A DNA stretch of 64,000 bases from Comamonas terrigena NBRC 13299 (GTDB lineage Bacteria; Pseudomonadota; Gammaproteobacteria; Burkholderiales; Burkholderiaceae_C). The position numbers and the translations under genes are program-made. The notes beneath the pieces were generated by a model that searched no databases, was not told the origin of the DNA, and saw only the letters and a program-made list of their open reading frames with translations. Where the stretch lies: positions 2,313,001-2,377,000 of the forward strand of contig NZ_AP019749.1 in NCBI RefSeq assembly GCF_006740045.1, in the 5' to 3' direction. Of the stretch, positions 27,269 to 38,862 are shown one piece after another. Within the stretch, counting starts at the first letter, position 1, and each line of letters starts with the position of its first letter.

Positions 27269-28687
27269 TTACTGCTTTTGCAGCATGTAGTCCACGGTCA
27301 GGCTAGCCAGTGCGCGCACGCCGTAGATCAGGCCGGACTCGTCCACATAGAAATGCGGTGAATGGTTGGGGGCCGCCTTGGCCGGCTCGGTCCCCTTCGG
27401 GGTCACGCCCAGGTTGAAGAACAGACCCGGTGCCTCCTGCTGGTAGAACGAGAAGTCTTCCGATGCCGACGCCTTGGGCATCACCCCGTAGTTGCCGCTG
27501 CCGGCCACACGTTGCAGGGTGGGCGCCATCTGCGCCGTCAGATCGGGTGGATTCACCACGGCGTTGTACAACTCCACCACCTTCACCTTGGCCGTGGTGC
27601 CGGCACTTTCGGCAATGTTGGTGGCCGTGGTGCTGATGCGCTGGTGGATGTCTTTCTTCATGCCTTCGTCGTAGGTGCGCACGGTACCGGTCATCGACAC
27701 CGCATCCGGCACGATGTTCATGCGGTTGCCGCCGTGGAATGTGCCCACGGTGATCACCGCCGGCTCCAGCGCGATATTGGACTGGCGGCTGATGATGGTC
27801 TGCAGCCCCATCACGATCTGCGAACCGGTGACGATGGGATCGATCCCCTGCCAGGGGCGGGCACCATGGGTCTGCTTACCCTGCACATCGATCCAGAACT
27901 GGTCGGCTGCGGCCATGGCCGGGCCCGGGCGCCAGGCGATCCAGCCGGCCGGGTAGCTGCTCGAGACATGCAGACCGAAGACGGCATCCACCTTGGGGTT
28001 CTGCATCACCCCTTCCTTGATCATCTGCTTGGCGCCCCAGATCTTCTGCCCGTCGGGCTCGAAGGTGGCGGGCGTTTCTTCGGCTGGCTGGAAGATGAAC
28101 TTCACGCTGCCGGGCAACTGCTCCTTCATGCCCGCCAGCACTTCGGCCGTGGCCATCAGGATCGCCACATGCGCGTCATGCCCGCAGGCGTGCATCACGT
28201 CCACGTCCTTTCCCAGGAACACGCCCTTGGCCTTGGAGGCGAACGGCACATCCACCTGTTCCTTCACCGGCAGGGCATCCATGTCGGCACGCAGCGCCAC
28301 CACCGGGCCGGGCTTGCCGCCCTTGAGCAGCCCCACCACACCGGTCACGGCCACGCCGGTCTTCACCTCCATGCCCAGTTTGCGCAGGTGCGCGGCCACC
28401 AGCGCAGCGGTGCGGGTTTCCAGGTTGCCCATCTCGGGATGCTGGTGGATGTCGCGGCGCCAGGCGATCAGCTGTTGCTCGATGGTTTTGGCACGGGTGT
28501 CGATCTGGGCCTGCAGGGCCTGTGCCGCGGGATGGGAGGTAGCGGGCGCAATAGCCGTGGGGGCCACAGCGGCCGCGTTCTGGGCCTGGGCCAGCGGTGC
28601 GGCCGTCCACAGGCAGGCCGCCAGCAGGACGGATGTGGCCGAAGCCACAGCGGTGCGAGGCCATGCCGTAGAGAGGGAAGCAGTCAT
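27269..28687 (-). CDS. Exported M20-family amidohydrolase/peptidase
   Basis: A 472-residue zinc hydrolase of the M20D (IAA-amino acid/hippurate hydrolase) type. It starts with a signal peptide (ASATSVLLAACLWTAAPLAQAQ), so it acts in the periplasm, which is unusual for a mostly cytoplasmic family. Metal-site motifs are ALRADMDALPVKE (about residue 134), HACGHDAHVAILMATAEVL (about 165) and QPAEETP (about 205). CAGGAGACACCA before the ATG gives a clear ribosome site. The substrate is unknown, likely an N-acyl amino acid. Confidence 0.9.
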   Translation of the reverse strand: MTASLSTAWPRTAVASATSVLLAACLWTAAPLAQAQNAAAVAPTAIAPATSHPAAQALQAQIDTRAKTIEQQLIAWRRDIHQHPEMGNLETRTAALVAAHLRKLGMEVKTGVAVTGVVGLLKGGKPGPVVALRADMDALPVKEQVDVPFASKAKGVFLGKDVDVMHACGHDAHVAILMATAEVLAGMKEQLPGSVKFIFQPAEETPATFEPDGQKIWGAKQMIKEGVMQNPKVDAVFGLHVSSSYPAGWIAWRPGPAMAAADQFWIDVQGKQTHGARPWQGIDPIVTGSQIVMGLQTIISRQSNIALEPAVITVGTFHGGNRMNIVPDAVSMTGTVRTYDEGMKKDIHQRISTTATNIAESAGTTAKVKVVELYNAVVNPPDLTAQMAPTLQRVAGSGNYGVMPKASASEDFSFYQQEAPGLFFNLGVTPKGTEPAKAAPNHSPHFYVDESGLIYGVRALASLTVDYMLQKQ

Positions 28688-28962
28688 TGGTGTCTCCTGT
28701 TGTTATGCGGTATGTCTGCGTTGACTCGCCGGGCCACAGCAGGCTGCGGCGGCGCAACCACCTCACCATAGCGCGGGACCAGACGCTCCCGCAGCATGCG
28801 CTGTCCAACGCGCGACTGCACCGTGCGCTGCGGCCCCCTGGACAACGCAAACCGCCCACCTCCCTCGCGGGCTGACACGCAGACTGGAAAGACGGCAGGG
28901 CATGCAAGCTCTCCCGGGCCCGGTGCCTGCGCAAGCTGATGGGCGCCCTCTCCTTGCGCCCA
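28688..28962. other. Noncoding stretch upstream of the M20 hydrolase
   Basis: This stretch would hold the promoter of the minus-strand hydrolase gene and is bounded on the right by the icd terminator. I found no convincing gene, RNA or repeat in it. Confidence 0.5.
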
Positions 28963-28991
28963 CAAAAAAAGGAACGCCGCAGCGTTCCTTT
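28963..28991 (-). terminator. Terminator after icd
   Basis: On the minus strand AAAGGAACGC and GCGTTCCTTT pair around a TGCG loop, followed by TTTTTG. It lies 25 bp past the icd stop. Confidence 0.9.
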
Positions 28992-29015
28992 GGGGGTGTG
29001 GATGGTCCGGAGGGA

Positions 29016-30284
<1,269 letters not shown>

Positions 30285-30507
30285 GTCGTGAAGGTCTCCG
30301 GATAATGTGATGCAGCGATTGCAAACGATTCTATCGACTGCACCCGCGCTTTCGCGCGAACTGCCGACTTTGGCGTGGCACGGGGATGACAGTACGCAAA
30401 CTGCGCCGGCCGCACACTTGCCGCGCATCCCCTGCACCATGGCGCACAATGTGGCGCATGTTGGCCGCCGCCAGGCGGAGTCCAGACTGTTTTTGACGAG
30501 ACCCTTG

Positions 30508-31014
30508 ATGCGCCACGCTCCCGTTCCCCTGTTGATGTCCACACTGCGCCGCCTGGGCGCGCTGTGCCTGCTGGTCAACGCCCTGGCCGGCCCGGCCCAG
30601 GCCCGCACCGAAGCGCCTACTGCGCCCCAGGGCCAGCCCCAGATGAACTTGCCACGCACGGAAATGCACATTGGCATGTACCGCATCGATGCCCAGGTGG
30701 CCCATACCTACGACACGCGCCAGACCGGGCTGATGTTCCGCCAGAGCATGCCTTCCCAGGAAGGCATGCTGTTTGTCTTTTCCCAGCCCGGCGTGCAGTG
30801 CTTCTGGATGCGCAACACCGTGCTACCGCTGACGGCAGCCTTCGTGGCCGACGACGGCACCATTGTGAATCTGGAAGACATGAAACCCATGACCGAGACC
30901 TCGCACTGCTCGGCCCGGCCAGTGCGCTTTGTGCTGGAGATGAACCAGGGCTGGTTTGCCCAGCGCGGCATCAAGGCAGGCACCAAGATTCTGGGCGAGG
31001 CCTTCCGCCCCTGA
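30508..31014 (+). CDS. Exported DUF192 protein
   Basis: A 168-residue protein with an N-terminal signal sequence ([24 protein letters not shown]) and a DUF192 domain: [22 protein letters not shown] and [28 protein letters not shown], ending [18 protein letters not shown]. The function of the family is unknown. I chose the ATG at 30508 because it leaves a normal signal peptide; the open frame extends to 30307 but starts there would run through the icd promoter. Divergent from icd. Confidence 0.88.
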   Translation: MRHAPVPLLMSTLRRLGALCLLVNALAGPAQARTEAPTAPQGQPQMNLPRTEMHIGMYRIDAQVAHTYDTRQTGLMFRQSMPSQEGMLFVFSQPGVQCFWMRNTVLPLTAAFVADDGTIVNLEDMKPMTETSHCSARPVRFVLEMNQGWFAQRGIKAGTKILGEAFRP

Positions 31015-31166
31015 CGTTCCGGGGGATGCCCTCTATCCCCTGCCCCTACCTACGCCAGCCAACTTCCGACAACGGCCTGCGCCGACGACGCAGCGCAAAC
31101 CCAGGCGGACAGGGGCTGCTCCGTGCAGCACGGCGCAAACAGCTGAACAGCCGAACAACCAAACGG

Positions 31167-31559
31167 TCACCAGGCGCTGTGTGTGCCGCTCAGCACAATG
31201 GGACCTTTGGGCATGCGCACGCCGGTGCCTGGGTGCGCGAACAAAATGGTGCTTCCACCCTCGGGCAGCACACGCTCGAACACGATGCTGCCATTGCGGT
31301 GCAGATTGACCCACACGCCGGGCTGGTGGTCCGACTCCTTGCGGCACGGGTCGCCGTCCAGGTTCTGCCAGCCATCCTCGGCGCACAGGCTGCGGGTCAC
31401 CACATGGTGCAGCATGCGCCGCGAGGACTCGTGCTCCTGGTTCACCTGCAACCACGACGTCTGCAGGCATTCATAGGCTCCCTGCAGCGTGCTGCAGCGG
31501 GGCAAATGGGCAATGCGGGCAAACAATGCCTGCAACAAGAATTCGTACGAATGCCGCAT
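31167..31559 (-). CDS. Hypothetical protein, 130 aa
   Basis: Unrecognised soluble protein (MRHSYEFLLQALFARIAHLP). The first half is helical; the second half reads like a beta-rich domain (GVWVNLHRNGSIVFERVLPEGGSTILFAHPG). Three Cys are spaced irregularly. GGGAGGTC before the ATG at 31559 is a good ribosome site and the composition is protein-like, so I regard it as real. No signal peptide. It stands alone between the DUF192 gene (opposite strand) and sodB. Confidence 0.7.
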   Translation of the reverse strand: MRHSYEFLLQALFARIAHLPRCSTLQGAYECLQTSWLQVNQEHESSRRMLHHVVTRSLCAEDGWQNLDGDPCRKESDHQPGVWVNLHRNGSIVFERVLPEGGSTILFAHPGTGVRMPKGPIVLSGTHSAW

Positions 31560-31700
31560 GACTGACCTCCCTGGGAGGCGGCTGCATCATGGTGCTGCCG
31601 CTTTTTTGCAAGCATTCTCTTACGACCACCATGCAACACTCGATGCGCTTGCCCATACCCTTGGTCGCACAGGGATATGGTGCGCGCTCATGCCGATGGC

Positions 31701-31732
31701 AAAAAGCAAAAAGCCTCCCAAGGGAGGCTTTT
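31701..31732 (-). terminator. Terminator after sodB (bidirectional)
   Basis: AAGCCTCCC and GGGAGGCTT form a nine-pair stem with a two-base loop. On the minus strand it is followed by TTTTGCTTTTT. It lies about 90 bp past the sodB stop; the plus-strand side also has TTTT. Confidence 0.87.
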
Positions 31733-31819
31733 CTCGCCATCTTTGCAGCCGGAAAGAAGACCGGGCGCAGCGGCGCCAGGGGCCCGCGGCGATGGGTCTG
31801 CCGACAGGCTAGCGCGCCA

Positions 31820-32404
31820 TCAGGCGGCGAAGTTGGCTTCGGCAAACTTCCAGTTCACCAGCTTGTCAAAGAAGGTTTCGACAAACTTGGGACGGGCGTT
31901 GCGGTAGTCGATGTAGTACGCGTGTTCCCACACGTCCACCGTCAGCAGTGCCTTGTCGCCGGTGGTCAGGGGGGTGCCGGCAGCGCCCATGTTGACGATG
32001 TCCACGGAACCGTCGGCCTTCTTCACCAGCCAGGTCCAGCCAGAACCGAAGTTGCCCACGGCCGAGGCCACGAAAGCCTTCTTGAAGTCGGCGTAAGAGC
32101 CCCACTTCTGGTTGATGGCATCCGCCAGAGCGCCGGTGGGTGCAGCACCGCCATTGGGGGTCATGCAGTTCCAGAAGAACGTGTGGTTCCAGATCTGGGC
32201 TGCCTGGTTGTAGATGCCGCCCGAAGACTTCTTGATCACGTCTTCCAGCTCCATGTTTTCAAACTCGGTGCCCACTTGCAGTTCGTTGAGCTTGACCACA
32301 TACGCGTTGTGGTGCTTGCCGTGGTGGTACTCCAGCGTTTCCTGGCTGTAAGCAGGAGCCAGGGCGTCGATCGCGTAAGGCAGTGGGGGCAGAGTGCGTT
32401 CCAT
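31820..32404 (-). CDS. sodB: Superoxide dismutase [Fe]
   Basis: Converts superoxide to peroxide and oxygen. The 194 residues carry the Fe/Mn-SOD ligands in LEYHHGKHHNAYVVKLN (about 20-36), WNHTFFWNCM (about 73) and DVWEHAYYIDYRN (about 158). The sequences AVGNFGSGWTWLV and GGAAPTG favour the iron type. The start is MERTLPPLPYAIDAL at 32404; an in-frame upstream extension to 32521 is not family-like. It follows xseA on the same strand with a 276-bp gap, so it probably has its own promoter. Confidence 0.96.
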   Translation of the reverse strand: MERTLPPLPYAIDALAPAYSQETLEYHHGKHHNAYVVKLNELQVGTEFENMELEDVIKKSSGGIYNQAAQIWNHTFFWNCMTPNGGAAPTGALADAINQKWGSYADFKKAFVASAVGNFGSGWTWLVKKADGSVDIVNMGAAGTPLTTGDKALLTVDVWEHAYYIDYRNARPKFVETFFDKLVNWKFAEANFAA

Positions 32405-32680
32405 GGTGGTGTTCCTCGTGGTTGGATGTTGTGGTGTTCTGCAAGCGCTGCCGCACCCAGGTGCATGCCAGCTGCTTGACCGCAGCCGCGGCAAGGCTGG
32501 CATGGCTTTGATGCAGCGCAAACCAGCTTCAGCTCACTGCGCATTGTAGAAAGAAGCGCGGGCCTGTTGCGGTATTCGCGCACACACGGTGCGCGTTTTG
32601 TGTTGCCGGGATACATGGCATCGCCGGTTTTGCTCTACAGTGCGCGCGCCACCTTGCCCACGCGGTGCCAAAGCACCGAA

Positions 32681-33988
32681 TCACAGCAACTTGGGCTGGG
32701 TGACGGTCACATCGACACTGCCATCCGACAGGTGTGCCTTGAGCGCCGCACCCACCGGGGCGTCCACCACCCGGGTGACCGCGCGGCCAGAGCTGTCGGT
32801 CAGCAGGCTGTAGCCGCGCTGCAGCACGCGGCGCGGGTCCAGCAATTCCAGGCGGTGTGCCAGCTGCGTCAGGTGCTGGCGGCGTTGCTGCAGCTGGCGC
32901 TGCAGCATGGGCATCAGATTGGCCTGCTGTGCCCCAAGCACCTGTGTGTGCTGCTGCACCTGCAACAGCACCGCATGCCGCAGCTGCTGACCCAGGCGCT
33001 CGCAGCGCAGGCGCTGCTGGGCCAGATTGCCCGAGGGGCGGCCCAGGCGCTGCGCCGCCAGATCCAGGCGCTGGCCCTGCCGGTCCAGCCAGCGGTCCAT
33101 GCCGCCCTGCACACGGGATTCCAGCTGGTCCAGCGCAGCCAGCCAGGCATCACGCGGCTGGGCCACCAGCTCGGCAGCCGCCGTGGGCGTAGGGGCCCGC
33201 AGGTCGGCACAGAAGTCGGCAATGGTGAAATCGGTCTCGTGCCCCACCCCGCTGACCAGCGGCACCGGACTGCGCACCACGGTGCGGGCCAGCAACTCAT
33301 CATTGAAAGCCCACAGGTCTTCCATGGAGCCGCCACCGCGCACCAGCAAGATCACATCAATCGGCGGCTCACCGGCACGCGGGTGCAAAGCCCGTGCGTA
33401 GAGCTGTTCCAAGGCCGCCACCAGCGAAGCCGGCGCCGCGGCCCCCTGCACCATGGCCGGGGCCAGCACCACCGGGATGTGCGGCACACGCCGCTGCAAG
33501 GCCGTCGCCACGTCGTGCAGCGCCGCCGCGCCGGGCGAGGTGACCAGGCCGATGCCGCGCGGCATCACCGGCAGCGGGCGCTTGCGGTCGGCATCGAACA
33601 GGCCTTCGCCCTCCAACTGGGCCTTGAGGCGCAGGAACTGCTCGAACAAAGCCCCCTGCCCGGCACGCTGCAGGCTTTCGACGATCAGTTGCAGATCGCC
33701 ACGCTGCTCGTACACGCCCAGACGCCCGCGCAATTCCACCAGTTCGCCGTCGCGCGGCGTAAAGGCCAGGGAGCTGGCGGCGCGGCGGAACATGGCACAG
33801 CGGATCTGGCCCGCCGTGTCCTTGATCGAGAAATAGCAATGCCCGCTGGCAGCACGGGAAAACCCGGTGATCTCTCCGCGCACCGTGACCGGATTGAAAC
33901 GTGCTTCCAGTGCATCGGCCACCGCACGGCACAGTGCGCCCACGGACCAGACTGTAGGAGAAGCAGAGGACTGATAAGGGTCAAACAT
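32681..33988 (-). CDS. xseA: Exodeoxyribonuclease VII, large subunit
   Basis: Catalytic subunit of a single-strand-specific exonuclease. The 435 residues show the N-terminal OB-fold (VRGEITGFSRAASGHCYFSIKD, about 38-59), the core with GIGLVTSPGAAALHDV (about 144), ILLVRGGGSMEDLWAFNDE and VSGVGHETDFTIADFCADLRAPTPTAAAE, and a long C-terminal coiled coil. The small subunit XseB is not encoded here. Upstream is a 360-bp AT-rich gap shared with the divergent exbB operon. Confidence 0.96.
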   Translation of the reverse strand: MFDPYQSSASPTVWSVGALCRAVADALEARFNPVTVRGEITGFSRAASGHCYFSIKDTAGQIRCAMFRRAASSLAFTPRDGELVELRGRLGVYEQRGDLQLIVESLQRAGQGALFEQFLRLKAQLEGEGLFDADRKRPLPVMPRGIGLVTSPGAAALHDVATALQRRVPHIPVVLAPAMVQGAAAPASLVAALEQLYARALHPRAGEPPIDVILLVRGGGSMEDLWAFNDELLARTVVRSPVPLVSGVGHETDFTIADFCADLRAPTPTAAAELVAQPRDAWLAALDQLESRVQGGMDRWLDRQGQRLDLAAQRLGRPSGNLAQQRLRCERLGQQLRHAVLLQVQQHTQVLGAQQANLMPMLQRQLQQRRQHLTQLAHRLELLDPRRVLQRGYSLLTDSSGRAVTRVVDAPVGAALKAHLSDGSVDVTVTQPKLL

Positions 33989-33999
33989 GGCGCGGCCTC

Positions 34000-34351
34000 A
34001 ACTTGCCAGAGCGGCAGAAAGTCGTGCATATCCACAGCGGAACACATTTACCTTCTGGCTGATGTTTGCACAGAAATCTTCCATGAGCACTTGCAAATAC
34101 ATCTTTAATTTATTGAATTCAAAAGGTTTTTTAAATTTTTCCGCAACGCAGCAGATTCACACAAGGTTCACATTGCCTGCGGCTGGCATTCCGGAGCATT
34201 GCTTCCCCACAAAGTTATCCACAGGATTTTTTGTGCTATAGGCGCGCAGGCGAAACCTGCGCGGGCAAAATGCCCCGCTGCGGCGCGTAGGACGGTGCCG
34301 CACTGCGCCATAATGGCCCGCTGCTGCCCCATCACGCGGAAAGAAGAAACC
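34000..34351. promoter_or_regulatory. AT-rich divergent control region with a DnaA box
   Basis: Between xseA and exbB, positions 34060-34165 are clearly AT-rich. TTATCCACA at 34215-34223 matches the DnaA box exactly and ATATCCACA at about 34027-34035 is a near match. Two sites are too few for an origin, so they more likely reflect DnaA-linked control or chance. The region must contain both promoters. Confidence 0.45.
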
Positions 34352-34981
34352 TTGCTCTCGATCATACAAGCCGCAGGCTGGCCGATCTGGCCCCTGATTG
34401 CCTGCTCCATTCTGGCCCTCGCCCTGATCATTGAACGCTTCCTGGCCTTGCGCGATGCCAAGGTGGCGCCGCCCCAGTTGCTGCAGGAAGCCATCTCCGT
34501 CACCCACAACGGCCTGCCCGGTGAGCAGACCGTCACCCAGCTGGCGCAGAACAGTGCCCTGGGCGAAGTGCTGGCCAGCAGCCTGCTACTGCTCACGCGC
34601 AACCCCCATGCCAGCGATGAAGACGTGCGCGCCACGCTGGAAAACACCGGCCGTGCCGTGGCCCACCGCCTGGAAAAGTACCTGGGCGCACTGGCCACCA
34701 TCGCCTCGGCAGCGCCCCTGCTGGGGCTGCTGGGCACCGTGATCGGCATGATCGAGATCTTCGGCTCGCAGTCGGGCGGCGGTGCGGTCGGAGGCGGCAA
34801 CCCGGCCCAGCTCGCACACGGCATCTCGATCGCGCTGTACAACACGGCGTTCGGTCTGATTGTGGCCATCCCCACCCTGATCTTCTGGCGCTATTTCCGA
34901 GCCCGCGTGGACAGCTTCCTGCTGAGCCTGGAGCTGTCGTCCGAACAGTTCGCGCGCCATCTGGCACAGCTGCGCGCTTGA
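34352..34981 (+). CDS. exbB: ExbB/TolQ/MotA-family proton channel protein
   Basis: Inner-membrane subunit that couples the proton gradient to TonB-dependent transport. 209 residues with three membrane helices: GWPIWPLIACSILALALIIE near the start, then ALATIASAAPLLGLLGTVIGMIEIF (about 125-150) and ISIALYNTAFGLIVAIPTLIFWRYF (about 165-190). The start is taken as TTG at 34352 (LLSIIQAAGW), with GGAAAGAAG upstream; no ATG gives the family N-terminus. Followed by exbD at 32 bp. It would power the TonB receptors at 45694 and 57299 if a TonB is present. Confidence 0.88.
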   Translation: MLSIIQAAGWPIWPLIACSILALALIIERFLALRDAKVAPPQLLQEAISVTHNGLPGEQTVTQLAQNSALGEVLASSLLLLTRNPHASDEDVRATLENTGRAVAHRLEKYLGALATIASAAPLLGLLGTVIGMIEIFGSQSGGGAVGGGNPAQLAHGISIALYNTAFGLIVAIPTLIFWRYFRARVDSFLLSLELSSEQFARHLAQLRA

Positions 34982-35012
34982 GCCACGCCCTTACCGAAGC
35001 AAAGACCGCCCC

Positions 35013-35444
35013 ATGGCACTGAACTTCCGCCCCCGCCGCACCGAAGAGCCGGAGATCAATCTGATCCCCTTCATCGATGTGCTGCTGGTGGTGCTCATCT
35101 TTCTGATGCTGTCCACCACCTACAGCCGCTTCACCGAGCTGCAACTGACGCTGCCCGTGGCCGATGTGGAGCAGCAGCGTGACCGCCCGCGCGAGGTGTT
35201 GATCGCCGTCACCGCCGAAGGCAACTATGTGATCGGCAAGCAGGCCCTGGCCGATCGCAGCGTGGACGCTGTGGCCGCAGGCCTGCGCGCGGCCGCCAAG
35301 GCAGGCAGCGACAGCATCGTCATCATCAACGCCGACGCTGCGGCCCCCCACCAGGCCGTGGTGACAGTGATGGAGGCCGCACGCCGCGCCAGCCTGTCGC
35401 AGATCACGTTTGCCACGCAAACGTCTGCCGGAGCGAAGCGCTGA
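35013..35444 (+). CDS. exbD: ExbD/TolR-family protein
   Basis: Partner of ExbB, 143 residues. One membrane helix near the N-terminus (INLIPFIDVLLVVLIFLMLSTTYS, about 15-38) carries the conserved Asp of the proton path. The periplasmic domain follows (VEQQRDRPREVLIAVTAEGNYVI). The start is the ATG at 35013. Second gene of the cluster leading into lpxK. Confidence 0.94.
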   Translation: MALNFRPRRTEEPEINLIPFIDVLLVVLIFLMLSTTYSRFTELQLTLPVADVEQQRDRPREVLIAVTAEGNYVIGKQALADRSVDAVAAGLRAAAKAGSDSIVIINADAAAPHQAVVTVMEAARRASLSQITFATQTSAGAKR

Positions 35445-35520
35445 ACCTGGCCCACGCCGCCCTGGACGCACCACTGCGCCGCCGCGTCGCCCTGCCATAG
35501 CCCTTCACCGATTCACACGC

Positions 35521-36603
35521 ATGGCATCTCCGTCCCCCGCCTCTCCTTCCAATCCCGGCAACAACGCTGGCGGCAGTGCCCGGCGCGCCGCCTGGCTGCG
35601 CCGCATCTGGCAGCGCCGCGGTGCGCTGGCCTGGGCGCTGTGGCCGCTGTCGCTGCTGTACGGCACACTGGCCGCCCGCCAGCGCCGCAGCGATGCCGCC
35701 CACGCCGGGCATGCCGGCTTGCCCACCATCGTGGTCGGCAATGTGATTGCCGGGGGTGCGGGCAAGACGCCGGTCACCCAGGCCATCGTCGGCCACCTCC
35801 AGCGCAGTGGCTGGACGCCCGGCATCATCTCGCGCGGCTATGGCCGCAACACCCAGGATTGCCGTGCAGTGCTGCCCCAGTCCGCTCCCGAGGATGTGGG
35901 CGATGAGCCCCTGCTGCTGGCCCGCAGCACTGGCGTGCCGGTGTTCGTGGCCCCACAGCGCCTGGACGCCGCCCGCGCGCTGCGCACGGCCCATCCGGAG
36001 GTCGACATCCTGGTGTGCGACGACGGCCTGCAGCACACGGCACTGGCCCGGGATGTGGAAATCTGCGTCTTCCACGATGGCGGTATCGGCAATGGCTGGC
36101 AATTGCCGGCCGGGCCGCTGCGCGAGCCCTGGCCCCGCCCCGTGGATGCGGTGTTGCACACCGGCCCGGCGCCGGGGCACACCCCGCCCAGCCAGCCGGT
36201 GTTCGCCATGCAACGCCAGCTCGCGCCCTACGCCCTGCGCTCCGACGGCCACCATGTGCCGCTGGCACAGTTGGCAGACCGCCCGCTGCACGCCCTGGCT
36301 GCTGTGGCCCGGCCCGAACGTTTCTTTGCCATGCTGCAAGACCAGGGTTTGCAGCTGGCACAGGCCCAGGCCCTGCCCGATCACTACAATTTTGAGAGCT
36401 GGCAGCGGCCGGCGGATCCAGACGCGCTACTGATCTGCACCGAAAAAGATGCCGTCAAGCTGTGGCCGCTGCAGCCCGACGCACTGGCCGTGCCGCTGGA
36501 GCTGGACATTCCACAGGCTTTTTTTGACCTGCTGGACCAGCGCCTGACCACCGCCCGCCTATCATCGGCAGCTGTCAACAGCCCCCGGCCCGCCACGCCC
36601 TGA
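35521..36603 (+). CDS. lpxK: Tetraacyldisaccharide 4'-kinase
   Basis: Phosphorylates the lipid A precursor at the inner membrane. 360 residues: an N-terminal membrane-associated helix ([18 protein letters not shown]), the Walker A motif [16 protein letters not shown] (about 78-93), [31 protein letters not shown] and [21 protein letters not shown]. The ATG at 35521 is chosen over an upstream in-frame start that lies inside exbD. Exchange of neighbours with kdsB and ycaR is typical of envelope clusters in Burkholderiales. Confidence 0.95.
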   Translation: MASPSPASPSNPGNNAGGSARRAAWLRRIWQRRGALAWALWPLSLLYGTLAARQRRSDAAHAGHAGLPTIVVGNVIAGGAGKTPVTQAIVGHLQRSGWTPGIISRGYGRNTQDCRAVLPQSAPEDVGDEPLLLARSTGVPVFVAPQRLDAARALRTAHPEVDILVCDDGLQHTALARDVEICVFHDGGIGNGWQLPAGPLREPWPRPVDAVLHTGPAPGHTPPSQPVFAMQRQLAPYALRSDGHHVPLAQLADRPLHALAAVARPERFFAMLQDQGLQLAQAQALPDHYNFESWQRPADPDALLICTEKDAVKLWPLQPDALAVPLELDIPQAFFDLLDQRLTTARLSSAAVNSPRPATP

Positions 36604-36668
36604 GCCCTTTGCGGCGCATGGCAACGCACAGCGCCTGCCTTTTTTACCGAATAACGAAAGCACACGCC

Positions 36669-36851
36669 ATGGATCCCAAACTGCTTGAACTGCTGGTCTG
36701 CCCCGTCACCAAGGGCCCGCTGCGCTACGACGCCGAGCGCAAGGAACTGGTCTCGCGCAGCGCCCGCCTGGCCTACCCGGTGCGCGACGGCATTCCCGTT
36801 CTACTGGAAAACGAAGCCCGCACGCTGAGCGACGAAGAATTGGAAGCCTGA
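36669..36851 (+). CDS. Trm112/YcaR family protein
   Basis: A 60-residue protein, [21 protein letters not shown], of the Trm112 family (YcaR in E. coli). Bacterial members are common between lpxK and kdsB. Only one Cys of the usual zinc-type Cys pairs is present, which is frequent in bacterial forms. Its molecular function is not established. 24 bp before kdsB. Confidence 0.92.
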   Translation: MDPKLLELLVCPVTKGPLRYDAERKELVSRSARLAYPVRDGIPVLLENEARTLSDEELEA

Positions 36852-36875
36852 ATTTCCCTGGAAAGCCCTGCCGCC

Positions 36876-37664
36876 ATGTCTTCTGCTGCTCCGTTCACCG
36901 TCCTGATCCCGGCGCGCCTGGCCTCCAGCCGCCTGCCCAACAAGCCGCTGGCCGACATTGCCGGCCTGCCCATGGTGGTGCGCGTGGCGCGCCAGGCTGC
37001 GCAAAGCGGCGCCACCCGCGTCGTGGTGGCCGGTGACAGCCCCGCCATCCTGCAGGCCTGCGCCGAACACGGTGTGCAGGCGGTGCTCACGCGCGAAGAC
37101 CACCCCAGCGGCAGCGACCGCCTGGCCGAGGCCTGCTCCGCGCTGGGCCTGGATGGCGACGACATCGTGGTCAACGTGCAAGGCGATGAGCCCCTGATCG
37201 ATCCGGCATTGGTCGGCGCCGTGGCCTGCCTGTTGCAGGACCGCCCGCAGGCCAGCATGTCCACCGCAGCCCACCCCATCGAGACTCTGGTGGACTACCA
37301 GAACCCCAATGTGGTGAAAGTGGTGTGCAATGCCGTGGGTCTGGCGCACTACTTCAGCCGCGCTCCCATTCCCCACCACCGTGACCAGAATGGCACCGCC
37401 TGGTGGCAGGCCACGCAGACCAGTGCCAGCGCAGGTTATGGCCCACTGCGCCACATTGGAATTTACGCATACCGGGCAGGGTTTTTGCGCCAGTTTCCGC
37501 AGCTCACACCCGCGCCGACCGAGCAGGTGGAAGCGCTGGAACAGCTGCGCGCGCTGTGGCACGGCCACCAGATCGCCGTGCATGTGACACAGCATGCGCC
37601 CGGCGCTGGCGTGGACACGCCCGAAGACTTGGAGCGCGTGCGCGCGCTGCTGGCCGGTCGCTGA
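36876..37664 (+). CDS. kdsB: 3-deoxy-manno-octulosonate cytidylyltransferase
   Basis: Activates Kdo to CMP-Kdo for lipopolysaccharide synthesis. 262 residues with [24 protein letters not shown] at the N-terminus (nucleotide binding), [12 protein letters not shown] and [13 protein letters not shown] (about 100-115, metal binding), and [12 protein letters not shown]. Part of the exbB-exbD-lpxK-ycaR-kdsB run; a large inverted repeat follows before adk. Confidence 0.96.
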   Translation: MSSAAPFTVLIPARLASSRLPNKPLADIAGLPMVVRVARQAAQSGATRVVVAGDSPAILQACAEHGVQAVLTREDHPSGSDRLAEACSALGLDGDDIVVNVQGDEPLIDPALVGAVACLLQDRPQASMSTAAHPIETLVDYQNPNVVKVVCNAVGLAHYFSRAPIPHHRDQNGTAWWQATQTSASAGYGPLRHIGIYAYRAGFLRQFPQLTPAPTEQVEALEQLRALWHGHQIAVHVTQHAPGAGVDTPEDLERVRALLAGR

Positions 37665-37677
37665 ACTGTCACAAAGC

Positions 37678-38718
<1,041 letters not shown>

Positions 38719-38766
38719 TCGAATCAGAGCCCTTGCGGCAGTGACGGGCGCTGGCCTGCACTGCCG

Positions 38767-38810
38767 CCCCATAAAAAAGGCTGGTGACAACACCAGCCTT
38801 TTTTATGGGG
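38767..38810. terminator. Bidirectional terminator between adk and a diguanylate cyclase
   Basis: A perfect 20-bp inverted repeat with a four-base loop (CTGGTG-ACAA-CACCAG core, flanked by AAAAAAGG and CCTTTTTT). Both orientations end in a T run, so it serves adk on the plus strand and the convergent gene at 38863 on the minus strand. Confidence 0.93.
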
Positions 38811-38862
38811 CGCGGGAACTGACTGCCTGAATTCCGGACGCGCCTGCCTTGCGCCAAAGGCC

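Noticed and set aside
30307..30507. N-terminal extension of the DUF192 protein
   Set aside because: The frame is open, but starting there would place about 67 non-family residues before a normal signal peptide, through the icd promoter region.
34215..34223. Replication origin suggested by a DnaA box
   Set aside because: Only one exact box and one near match, no dnaA, dnaN, parA or gidA genes nearby.
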